Assembly (NCBI GenBank): GCA_006384855.1
Contig: VCJN01000299.1
Coordinates: 1 to 64,000, forward strand
DNA length: 64,000 nucleotides
Direction: 5' to 3'
From: Tetraselmis striata
Taxonomy: Eukaryota > Chlorophyta > Chlorodendrophyceae > Chlorodendrales > Chlorodendraceae
Shown here: piece after piece, positions 20,197 to 32,000 of the stretch
How positions within the stretch are numbered: the stretch's first letter is position 1
Layout: each line of letters opens with the position of its first letter
Notes under the pieces: model-generated
The model's input: the letters and a program-made list of their open reading frames with translations, nothing else
Databases searched by the model: none
Told to the model about the DNA's origin: nothing
Translations under genes and position numbers: made by a program

Positions 20197-22366
20197 AACG
20201 CGTGTTCATGGGGTTTCCTAACAATTTAATTGTCCTAGTGGTTTCAACGTTTCAACTGCACGGTCTGTTAGTGGTTTCAACCGGTTGAGTAACCGGTGCC
20301 ATCGGGTTTCAGTACGGGCTGCCCCATCGCCCGCGAGCCCTGCGTTCCGGGCCGGAGGAGCTACTTAGGCCAGCGACCACCAGCTTGCCTGCTATCTTCT
20401 AGCTCACTGCCTTCGGCAGCGGCTTTGCGTACTTGTGCACGCGAGGGTCACAGAGGTTGGACAAGTCCGCACCGATATTCATCCACCCGGTAGTGAGTTG
20501 TCCTGCCGCAAACAAGCGTTACAACATCACGCAGCGACATACAACCCCTTGGTAGTGTGGTTTTCCCTACTCGTGCGCCCGAAGTCGTTTTCTGTTTTTG
20601 CCCTTGATTTGCAGTAGGGACGTTCTCAGGTAGCGATGCGCACGGCAAGGAATTGGAGCTGGGGGGTCCCCGCTGGGGGGTTCTAACCTCAACACCCGAA
20701 GTCGAGTCACAGTACAGGCCTTCGAGGCTCCCGCAGTGGAGCACCCTCTCGCACCTTACCTAACTCTTGAGGTTAGGTAAGGTTGACGCGCTCGGCACCA
20801 TGGCCGCTGCTTGTCACGGTTGTCAACGACGACAACTACGCCTACCGCAACGGCAAAATCGGCGCGGACGGAGGAGGACGTCTGTGTCGTCGGGGCGGCC
20901 ACTTGCTGTCCCACAATACACTTCAACCCAGCCCGCGTGTCCTCGTAGCAGGGCGCCGTGGCATCAACGGTCGTTACACGCTGTGGTTTTCCGTATCTAC
21001 TCGCGTAATTGGTCCGGGACGGGGTGGCGCCGCTCATGCGCCGGTGTTTTGAGAGGGCTCGTTGGCTTGCCCTCGTCCTAATAGTGTTGCAACAATGTTT
21101 GATGTGGTCGCAGTGGGAGGCGTTTGCGCGGGCGGGCTCGCCCCGGCGCGCCTTTGAGGCCTCCTACTGCAACGTCGTCGTCACAAGGACAACGGCAAGC
21201 TGCAGCTGCCCGCCGGGGGGGCAGCTCTACCACTTTGCGTGCTTCACGTCTCGTGGTGTCCGAAACTACCTCTGTTCGACTTCGGGTTCGGAACCTCCAC
21301 GCCGACTATCCCGTTCCCAACGTCACGACGTCTCATTTGTGACAACACGAACTGCCCGCCGGGGGACAGCTTCGCCACCGAACGCGACTTGTGCATTTCG
21401 TGGTGTCAATATATGCCTGCGACTTGTGAGGTGGTCGGCAGCCGTCGCCAGTGCAGCAGCGGCGGCCGCCTCACCGCACTCCGCGAAATAAGACCCGTAG
21501 CGACAGCTTACCGAGTCGGTGGGTCTTCCGCGACGCCGCCGACAACCGACCCAGACACACCAAAGAGCCAGTACGGCACGACCACACTGGGTACCACGCG
21601 ATGCCCACGCCCCCCGGGGGTCACGCACCTCACGCGCTGCCCTTCACGCTGGTGATGGGGGAACCTTACACTGCTGTCATCGCGCGAGATGCGTGTCGAA
21701 CCCTCGTACTGTGCGTCGCTAGGACAACTATGAGTTACCATCGCGTCGCGTACAACGTACCGATTCTTCACATGCATGTACGCGGAGCGCTCGCGCGCCC
21801 GCGCGCACGGCTGTAGTACTCGTCCTACGGGTGCATGTACCGCTGCCCTGCTGGGCACTAGTCGCCAACTTGGCCACTCCTACTAATCTGCAATTCCAGC
21901 TCGTGCCGCACGCCGCCACGGCGCCTGGCAAATGCTGTAGGGCGCCGTTGGGAGACGACACCTTAATTCCGCGACATGTCCGGCCTATGTGGCGCCGGCG
22001 TTTGCGCCGTCAACGTCTCCATCCCGTCCGTGAGAGACCCATTCTACAACTCAAGACATCTTCCGCCTTCGTATGGTCTGCACGCTTGCCGACTGCCCAC
22101 GCTCATCGCAGTCGTAAACGAACCGCGTGTAAACTGACAAAATCAGACTCGATTGCATGTTGTAATGTTTTAAACGTGTTTATGGGATTTCCTAACCATT
22201 TAAGTGTTCATCTAGTGGTTTCAACCGTCTGTTAGTGGTTTCAACCGGTTAAGTAGCCCTTACCATCGGGTTTCAGTACGTGCTGCCCCATCGCCCGCGA
22301 GACTTGCGTTCCCGGCCGGAGGAGCTACTTAGGTCAGCCACCACCAGCTTGTCTGCCATCTTCCGC
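20197..22366. mobile_element. LTR-like element fossil with ~200-bp terminal direct repeats
   Basis: Direct repeats at about 20197-20398 and 22172-22366 share tagtggtttcaaccggtt, ccatcgggtttcagtacg, ctgccccatcgcccgcgag and ggccggaggagctacttagg. They differ at a modest number of positions, so the insertion is not recent. The 1.77-kb interior has short frames, some Cys-rich, but no recognisable gag, protease, reverse transcriptase or integrase. It may be a non-autonomous or heavily decayed LTR element; family not assigned. Another family (tandem duplication) is possible. Confidence 0.5.
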
Positions 22367-22530
22367 CCTTGCGCCCTCCCGTTATCTGCCTCCGCGCTGC
22401 GGGCTCCTCCTCCGACCCCCCCCCCCCCCTTCCTTTAGCTTTAAAAGGTTTTTAAGGTTTTTGCTGATGGAACCTTCCTAGCCATAAAATGGCACCTTTT
22501 CCGAGTAAAACAGCCTTCATACCTTTTTTG

Positions 22531-22640
22531 GCAAAACCAGACTCGATTGCATGTTGAAATCATCAAGAAAGAAAAGTATGTGTCCTGTCCCGGGGACGAA
22601 TAAAGGGGGGGGGGGGGGGGGGGGGGTAGGTAGGCAAGGG
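22531..22640. repeat. Short repeats and G run downstream of the LTR-like element
   Basis: cagactcgattgcatgttg at 22538-22556 repeats the word at 22143-22163 just before the second terminal repeat. A G run of about 23 follows at 22604-22626. The word aggtaggcaagg plus aaaatagcc occurs at 22627 and, slightly changed, at 23021. No gene is seen in 22370-23050. Confidence 0.45.
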
Positions 22641-23049
22641 AAAATAGCCAAAATATGCGCATGCTTACATTTACAAGGAAAAGGCTGGGAATTTGCGGCA
22701 AAGAGCCAGAAAAAGGAAGGGAGGGCGAGTTGTGTAGGCAGGAGGCCGCACAACACTAAGAGAGTGGTCCCACCTAGCGGTTGATGATGGTTCTAAAGGA
22801 TTCTGCGGGTACTAGGGTGACCGATGAACTTGTTGAGTGCGGCACACAAAGTGCCGTACTTCATTAATTCAAGCACCGTGGCTACCCGCCGTACATATGT
22901 GCGGTTGTCGCCATGTCAAATTGGCGTGGCGCAGAGGCAGCAGGTGACGATAGCGTACCCTAGGGCTAGAATAGGGCAAGAGGAACCCCCGAGAACACAG
23001 CTTTAAACAATTCAAAGGGAGGTAGGCAAGGAAAATTAGCCACCTCGGT

Positions 23050-25400
23050 CTTCACTAGTGCGGAGAGGGCGGGGGCGGCGGGGCGGCGCCCGACGAAGCT
23101 GGGGCGCTGCGGAGAAGGTTGCAAAGGACCAACGTAGGGGAGAGCCAGCCTAACAAAATAAGCGCGGCGGCGCGGGAAGGAAGCGTAGTTGGGTCCTTGT
23201 AGCCGTTGATCACCGCGTTATTGGTGAGGGCCCATCCTCCCAACGGTAGCGGACTTTGTCGAGGGGCGCGCCAGTTGCGTTTGCGCCCGACACAACGCCC
23301 TTACGCAAGGAGTGCGAGGTTCACACGAAGCCTTCGGGGGTTCTCGAGTGACGCGGCCAACGGCCCGCGTGAGCCAATCGCTGAGGGTAGCGGCGTTCCA
23401 CGAGTCAGAGAGGCGGGGCAGCGCCATCGCCGGGGAGTGCCCAGAAGCGGTCAGGTTGTTTGGCGGTGGGGATGAGAGCCCGGTAAGCGGAGTCGCGATA
23501 GGCGATGAAGCGGCGCAGGAGGGCTGCCCAAGTAGGCACGGCGGTGACTGAGATTTGAAGGATGGGTTTAAACCCGTCTCGACGTTTCCGATGACCCGCC
23601 TTCTCTTCATTCATGGAGGGGGTGATGTTGTGCGCGTCGAGGGCCATGTCGTTGAGCCGCCAGGAGTCGTTGGACTCGTCGCGGGAGTGTAACCTGAACG
23701 TTCAACATACGACGAATGAGCCATAGCGAAGGATGTTGCCGTAGGAGGTGGTCGAGGATGACGTCGCGCGGCAGGGGCTGCGTCGGAGCTCCTTCATGGG
23801 GGTGAGATGTCGGAACTGGAGAGCTCGGTTCATGTCGACGATGGCCGGCCCGGTCGACGGGGCGTCATCTTGACCGGTGTGACGCATGAAGGTGTTGATG
23901 GTAGAGAGGTAGGGCTGCAGGGAGCCGGCGCTGATGGCGCCCCGCTCGGCCAGCGAGGCGAGGTAGCGGACGCACGTTGCCTCGTTGCAGTCCAACGATG
24001 AGATGCCTTCCGCGTCGATGCACGACTCGGCGAAGACGCGAATCTTGCCTTCGTAGATAGAGTAGGTGCTGGCCGCGAGCGAAGTAGGGCAGCAACCGCG
24101 CTCCCTTCTAGCGCGTGTTGCGGAGGTAGCGGCGTGTAGGCCGCTTGGGCAGAGTAGGGCGCGCCGGTGAGGTGCCATCGGGGTCGGGCGGCGCAGGTGG
24201 CTCCGGCGCACATAGATGTTGGAAGAGAACCTTGGTGAGCATGCAAAAGTAGTAGCTACTGCATCGTCATGCCATTGGAAGGCCCGCGAGCTGCTAGAGC
24301 GTTTCGCGGTAGTCCACTGTGACGAAGTCCATCTCCGCCTCGTTGATGACGAGCGAGGGTGTAGTAGCCATCCGCTAAGTCGAAGGATAGGGCATCCAGT
24401 CGCCCATGCGGGTAAGGTTCTTGAGGTGTTTTGTTTTTGCCAAGACGTGTCTCGTAGTTCAACTTGCGCTCCTTGCAGTAGTGGCTGTGGTGTCGTAAGT
24501 CGCTGAAATTTCCGCACTTGTTGGTGCCGGACTTGGGCACGAGGAAGAGTCGCGACACCCGCCGTCGTGAGTGTCCTGTCTTCCACACGCCGGTCTTGAA
24601 GAAACGTGGTAGCTCGCCGGCCATGGAACTTGGTCCGGCGCCGCGTCTTGCGTCGAGACGCCGTGTTGAAGGGCGGTGGTCGTTTGTTGCTGTTGATGAT
24701 GAAGGGGATACGGACTCCATGGTAGATTCATCCCCAAACTTGCTCGCTCGGACCGGTGTCGGCTCACTCGGATGCTTGCCTCGGCACCGCGTGACGCATT
24801 TAGAGGGACGCCGGGTCGCATGAATCGGGGCGGCGGGTCACACTATCATTGCTTCGGTCCGTTCGGCAGCTTCTTGACGTTTTTGGGGTCGGGCTGGTGC
24901 TTGGCGTCGGGCTTGTCGGGCGTGACCTTGGAAAAAGTTGCTGCGGCCGTGGGCTTGGTGCTCGCCGTGACAGAGACCTCGAGCGTCTTCTCGATGAAGG
25001 CTCGGTGTGGCGCGTTGTAGTCGGAAGAGGCGACGGGGCTCTTCGGCTTGAGGAAAGCGGTCGTAGGCGAAGTTCGCGAAGACGCGGTCCGTTTCCGACG
25101 TCTCACATCCGCCTCTTAGTGTGTCCGATGTAGGTACCCGGACACGGTGGGCCTCCTTGATCGCGCCGTAGGTGCGACACCACTTAGACAAGGTTGCGAG
25201 CGCGGCCGCCGTAGATGGGTTTGCATGTGTTGCTTGAAGCGCCGGCGTAGCTGAATACCACGCCGTGTTAATGGCGCATGAGACGTAAGCGGCGAGGCCC
25301 ACGACGAAGCGGTATTCGTCGAGCGTGGCGGCATGCTTCCGGGCGGCGAGATGTGGGTACGTATCGCATGCGGGCGCGGACACTTACGGCTCTTGGAGGT
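23050..25400 (-). mobile_element. DIRS-like tyrosine-recombinase retrotransposon fossil (copy C)
   Basis: On the minus strand a gag-like region lies at 25383-24838 and a reverse-transcriptase piece (SRLFLVPKSGTNK) at 24720-24250. A tyrosine-recombinase region follows at about 24080-23180: a SAM-like core-binding part, then a catalytic part that includes the HxxR-type word HSLRKG. The order gag, RT, tyrosine recombinase identifies the DIRS group. The element is broken, with several breaks and apparent internal loss within the RT/RNase H region, and looks old. Confidence 0.7.
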
Positions 25401-26364
25401 GCTCAGGGAATAGCTCCAGTGCTCGGGAGGGGGGGGGGCACGGTAGCTCGGTGTCGACAAAGTCAACGGCCTCGGGTGGGGGTGCAAAAGGCGTCGGGTC
25501 GGGGGCTAACGCTCGCCGTAGCCGCGGCCAGCGCTGCGGAACGCTCCTTGGGAATCGCGTTAGTTACCGCCCTGTGGCAACTCATTAGTACTAGCGGGAA
25601 TAATGGTAGGCTAGGTGGCAGGTGCGGGAAGGGCAGCGGCCAGGGCGGCTAGGCGAGTCTCGAGATCGGCGAACGCCGAGTCCACGCGCTTCGAAAGTCG
25701 CTCACTCGCTCCTCTAGCTCCCCTGCTCCGCCCGATAGCCATTTCCCCAGGTCGATTAGCTGCACTCTTACAAAAGTACGAGTGGCAAATCGACCGCTAA
25801 AAACGGCGACAGGAGAACACAATGAGCGCGCCGCCGCTTAAAAGCGGCCCTCTTACCTGCTGTACCTGTACTACTGCTGTCGTAGTGCGTGTAGTAGTGC
25901 ATATGTGTTGCAGCAGCATGCGCGCGCGGCCTAGACGCATGCTGCCCAGAATGCGACGTCGCTGCCACCTGCGGACAGGTGACGCACATCCAGCGCCCGA
26001 CCTGCACTGCTGCTCAGAATCTTTGAGGCAGCTGCCGTGCAGCCAGTGGTGTGCGCTAGCGCTCAGGTGCAAGATCTTGGCCGGCCTGCGCCGCGAGCAG
26101 CCGCAGCTTCATCTGCTTCCGCGAGCCGTTGCGTACTCGTACGTGACGCGTACATCGGGCCGCCCCGGAATCTCCAGCAGGGCGACAGGTCGTTGGTTCG
26201 GGCGGCGTTGGCGCTCGAGCACGGTGAAAAGAGGCAGGTGCCCATCTGTACAGAGGCTGCCGGGAAGGGGCGTGGCGCTCCGCGGCGGCGCTTGGTCTCG
26301 AGCGCGGGGAGGCGCAGCGCGGTGTGGGCGCGGGTGCTGGTACGGGGCAGGTGGTACAGGCGGC
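25401..26364 (+). promoter_or_regulatory. Upstream region of the axonemal-type coiled-coil gene
   Basis: About 0.96 kb between the DIRS-like fossil and the first ATG of the coiled-coil gene. Moderately GC-rich; no confident exon, RNA or promoter motif. A (GTAGTAC)-like patch near 25860-25915 is the only visible low-complexity sequence. Confidence 0.3.
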
Positions 26365-28944
26365 ATGGCGGGCGTGGTGGACCTGGAGGAGCAGCTGCGC
26401 AAGAAGCAGCTGGACACAATGCTGTTCCCGCTGGACACCCGCCTGGCGGTGCGTGATCACCGCCCTTTGACGGGCAGGAAATGCACCACCCCCACATTTC
26501 GGCCTTGCCTGTCTCAGGTTCCTCAAGCCGGGAATCTTGGCATCCCCGCGATGGTGACTGGGTCCGGCATCTTGCTGGAGGAGGGTTCAGCCGTGCGAGA
26601 ATTCCCTTATAACACCAATCTGGAGGGTCCATAAGCATGTCTTCGCCAACCCGGATCATTCTAACACAGGCCGGCCGTGTGTAGGTGACATAATTGGCCC
26701 ACCAACACATTAATCACCAGAGTAGATGTCTGGCAATGTGTGACCCATGCTGCTCCCATAATGGCAGCCATATGCATGTGAGGCCGCATCCAAGAACTCA
26801 CAGTGGTACGAAGCGAGACGGTACAGGGGCCCGGGGAATTACGTCTATGCCGCACAAAGTCTATGCCCGGCGGCAGCGGTCGTATTTGCTGACGACATCT
26901 TCGAATGGTGCAGAAAGGAAGTACTCGGACATGCTGGGTGAAATGGGGCTTAATTCGAAAATACAGTAGCGGACGAGTGTGAGGTCTGCTGAGAAGCATG
27001 GATCAGAGGAGGTCTGATCCAGATACCGCACGGCCGACACCGTCATCATGTCCTTTGCCTGTGCATGGCGCAGCGCTCGTCCCTGGCTCACCCGCATGTG
27101 TACATACACACGCTGCCGCTGCATCCCAGGGCGCGAGCTTCCGGGGCGGCACCCGCGGCGCCAAGCACTACTTGTCCGCCTCGGCCTACCGCAAGAAGCG
27201 AGCAGCTCGCGAGGCTCCAAACCGCACCCCCTCCGCTTCGCATGCCTTCATGCTGGCCAAACAAGCGTGAGTGGCCACCAGCCGCTCGTTCGCTCGCTCT
27301 AAACCCCCGTCCTGTGCCACGGCAGGCGGTATGCACATATGTATGCAGCTGTGGGCCTTTTGGGTGCGGTTGGTACCGACCTTTGGGGTGATGTGACGCA
27401 TTGCAGAGGGATGCCGGAGGAGTCTGATCAGTCGCCAGCGGCGGCGGTCCCACAGCGGGCAGTCACCTCAGACGGCGGCGTCAGGGTACGCCTGATCCAC
27501 CGCAGCCCTCTCGGCTGCCACTTCCATGCATAGTTGGGTGACATCAATGCACCCGCCGCGCTGACATCGTCTCCTCTCATCGCTGACATCGTCTTAATCT
27601 CTGTGTGATGGTATTCCGCACAGAGGAATTCCCGGGCGTCCAGGACCTCTAGACAGGACAGCGGCGGTGATTGGCGTGACAGCCGGCCCCCGCCCCCGGC
27701 GCCCCTGAAGCGCGTGGAGGTGGATCCCGCGGAGCTCGCTGGACTCACGCGGCACGCGATGTCGCCCACGCGCTTTGGGGTGCGGAGCAACACGGCGACC
27801 GGAGTGGTGAGTGCCTCGCGGGAGCGGCATCCGGCACGGCGATATGTTATGCACACTGCTACGCGGCCTATGTGCCCTCGTATGGGTGCCCATGGGGTGA
27901 ACACTCCGATTTCCCAGCACACTGCATCACAATCATACCGGCAGTTCAGCCACATTAGCCCAAAGAGCGGCTCAGTAGGTTGTATGGCGGATGATTGAGC
28001 TTGGTTTCGGATTTGGAAGCTAAACGTGTGGGACTGCCTCATTGGTGAGGGGAAGACCGATGGCGGTGGTAAAGCTTCTGCCATAATGTTGGGAATGGCA
28101 GTGTTCCTTTCAAAAATTCTTGAAAGATTGAAATGGGATTTTGAGGGGGGGGGGGGGGGGGCTGGACATCTGGACATGGTCCAGCCATCTGCATTGTATA
28201 CATATATCTATACTAGCGCGTAGGTGGCCATTAATTTGAAACGGCAGTGCCTGGCCGTGTTTAATTTGTCGCCCTTCTAGCGTTTCTCTATTTGTAATCT
28301 ATAAGGAAATTCTATTTTTTATCAATATATTATTGCTTATTTTTTCACTAATCTTATCATACCATATATTACATAACATCTACCGGCACAGCACCGCAAG
28401 ATAGCGGTAAATGCAATTATCGGATTCCTGGTACGGCCGAATCGGCTATAAACGCATAGTAATCGTCAGTGATCGCTATTCCATTTGAAACAATGCACGG
28501 AAGATTTCCTGAATCAATGGGAAATAGCAAGTCAAATAATGCACTTAGTGCTATCTGAAATGGATTCGCAATACGGCTGAGATGAGTCTATCAGGTTTCT
28601 TTCAAGAAAGTCAACATGTCAAGATATTTCCTATTACAATGTCTATTATGTTCTAATTGCCGCACTTGAATCCTAATAGACTGGCGAGTTGGCACTGTTG
28701 TGTTGTGTTGCCTTCATGCTCGGTAGCTTCCATCAGTGCTGGTTCCATCCAGTTCTCAGTGGGCGTCTCTTTTGTCAACATTCTTCCCTCACTGTCTCTC
28801 CATCAGCATGAACATAAATACCCATCCCTCCCTTTGTAGTCTCATACTGCATCAGGGTACGGTGATAACTTCGTAATTTCTTGACTTTGTATTATAACTA
28901 TGACTAGTATAATATATATGATCTCTTGTATCCGAAGTGAGATT

Positions 28945-29002
<58 letters not shown>

Positions 29003-32000
29003 GCGCGGGGGCAGACGCGGTGATTAGGACTAATAATCAATGGAGGAATATAGAATCCTATATATAGGCAAAACTATCGGAACTGTAGGAAATGCTTCCA
29101 AAGGTGGCATGCAACCCCGATTTAAGGCTTGTATTTTGTAAAGGATTCTTATTATAGGGGGGGGGGGGGGGGGGGGGGGGGGCGTCGACACGCGTATCGA
29201 TACCTGCGGTACTGCATCGGAGGTTCTCGGCCCGTTGAAGCTGAGCCGCTGCCTGATGCTGCGCCTGCTGCCCTGCCGCTGCCGCACCCCCCGCCGTGCC
29301 ACCCGCAGTCCAAGAGGGTCGAGGCGTTTGTGATGGAGAGTCCTCGGCAAGCGGTGGCATCTGTGTTGGCCGACGACGCCGCATCGCAGGGCCTATTGAA
29401 CCATGGCAGTCGGCGCAGCTCGCGCGTAGATGGCTGGGAGTCCGTCACCAACCGGCTGGGGACTGCACCGCCTGGCCTGGCAGCGGACCAGCTGCCCCCG
29501 AACGGGGCGAACACCTCGACTCGCGCTCTGAACCTGCGCAGTTGGGGCTTTGACCCCTCCTCCAATCTCCTCAGCCCCTCCATGTCCAGCACACCGAGGC
29601 AACTGTCCTCGTCGCAGTCACAGCGTGGGGGCGTGCTGCAGCTACCGCTGTCGCCGCCCACACCGCCCACCGGTCCCGCCATCCGGGTCAACATTCCGCC
29701 AGCATCGCAGCGCCGGCACGACCCCTCCTACCGCGCCGACACCTCTCCGCCCAAGCGCTGCTCCTCTGCCCCCGCTGTTGACCCATACAGCGACCTCGGA
29801 TCCCCCATCCGCCAGCGTGGTGCCGGCCGGGCGCAAAGCCGCCAACCGACGCTCACCTCCGTTTATGAGGACTCGATTGCAGGAGACAATGACACACCGC
29901 GCAGCCCTGCCCTGCCCAGCAAGTCACCCTCCTGCAGCGACATCCCTCCTCGGCCACTGACTGTATTCGAGCTCCCGCTGTCACGTCCCAACGTGTCGGA
30001 CGAGGTTGCGGGCTCGCCTCGCCTTACCGACGCCCCCCCGGCGTGGACGAGAGGCTCCTTGACGAGTCGAGGAAACCCCTTCTCGGCAATCTCTGAAGAG
30101 GGCCTCGTCACAGACGAGGCTAGCCGCCCCGTGTTGATGGTACGCCTCCCCGCTGACGCCGCAGCGTCTGACAGCACGGCCGCCGTTGTCGCGGACCTGT
30201 ACGGCCTTCTCAATGACGCGCGGGCGCACTGCGAGACTGATGTCTCGCCAGCTGACGCCGTCGGTGCTGCGATGTCGCCGACGCGCGGCCGCCCACCTAT
30301 GTCCTCTTCGATGACGTCGAGCCGAGAAGGCAGTCCCGTGCGGCAGCGGCCCGTCGCCGACGCCCTCACCGGCTCAATGCTGGAGCTGCTCATGACGAGC
30401 AAGCCGAGCGGGCGGGCGCACGCGCAGATGGTCGCCGACTGGTTTGATGCCTCGACGCACCGGCTGCTCTCGACCGCCAGCGGCCCGCTTTCGGCCCAGA
30501 CGCCCCGCTCTGGGCGCGACGCGGCGGTCGAGCGAGCAGCGCACCAGGATGGCGGCGACTGGGTGGTGCTCATGCAAGCATCTGGGGCCGCTATGGCGAC
30601 GCTGATTCAGCAGGTCGGCATGCACTGCTATGAGCGCGGTGCTGGGATGGCGCAGGTGTGCCCGGCGCCCTTCCTGACCGCAGAAACCCCCTTAATCAAC
30701 CACATTATCACACAGTTTTTACGTTGGCGATACCTTGATCACGTGGAGGTTTTCAATGACTTTATGCAGGAGCTATGGCGCTGTTATCTCCGTATATTTT
30801 CCGGGTACTTTCACTGGCGCCACTGGTGGTAGACAGCATATGCAGTAGGTAACGGGCGCCGCCAGCAGGCTCTCGACGACTTCTTCAAAATTTACGATAT
30901 ACTGATGATGTACTGTTTGGTATTTGCATTTGTATCACTCAGATTATTTTGAGTCGGCCTATTTTGACCGGCCAACCTGTGTGCTGTCGGCAGGTGTGGA
31001 ACCTTTACACAGAGCTCAATGATGCCAAGGTGCAGAACCTGCGGGACAGGCTCAGCACTGCGGTAAGTTCTTCCCCCCCCTACTCTCGACTTGGAGTTTG
31101 CATTGCATTATATTGTGGCTTTTGATGTCATCTGCCATTGAATATATGGTCAGAATCTGTGTTACCGCTGTTTTCTAGTTACGTCTGGCTTCTTTGCAAT
31201 ATCTTTTTATTCATGTGACGCACCGGTGTGTTTGTCCTGCTTTTTTTTGCATACATCAGACCCGCCCCATTCATTGGCTACGCCTCAATATAAATACATA
31301 CATGTTTTTATGCAACTCCGATCTCATGACCTACAGGCAATATGATACATACTTTTATACATTAGTGCGAATCACAGCACCTGCAGGCGGTGCTCCTGTA
31401 TATGTGGTCTGCGGTGTATCTTAGTAGGCGGCTGGACCGCCCTTACGGTGAGACGTCTGTTGCTGGCCATATTACTGTCCACAAAACTCTGAGAATGATG
31501 GGAGGACGATCATGGCGGCTTTCCGCATTGTGAAACACTCTTCCGGATTGGTGTGGCGTTCACAGGAGGCCGGCTGGCAGCGGAGCTCCGAAGAGGGGTC
31601 GCAGTTCCGCGCAGACAGCGCCGCCTTCCACGTGCTTCAGAACCGCATGCGCGAGCTGGAGGAGGAGAACCACACGATGCAGGCGCGCCTCGCGTGCGTT
31701 GGCAGCGAGCGGGACGACCTCCTGCAGCGGGTGATGCAGCTGGAGGACGCGGCCGCCGCGACCGACCTGCGCTCCTCGCGGCTTCAGATGCTCAAGGTGA
31801 CAAAGGCGTCTGAAATCAGCGCCTGACTGTGTTTTTAATTCTCGGTGCACTGAGCGTATTGACATCAAACATACCACACATTTAGATTGTCACATGAAAC
31901 GCATTTCTCCACATCAATGTAGTAGCCGCAAGAACCTCATAGTTCACAGTTCTGGTCAGGTCTGATTGCATACACCAGCCCAAATAATACATCCAGTCGT

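Noticed and set aside
22400-23040. A gene around the G run at 22.6 kb
   Set aside because: Frames are short, broken by the homopolymer and without resemblance on either strand.
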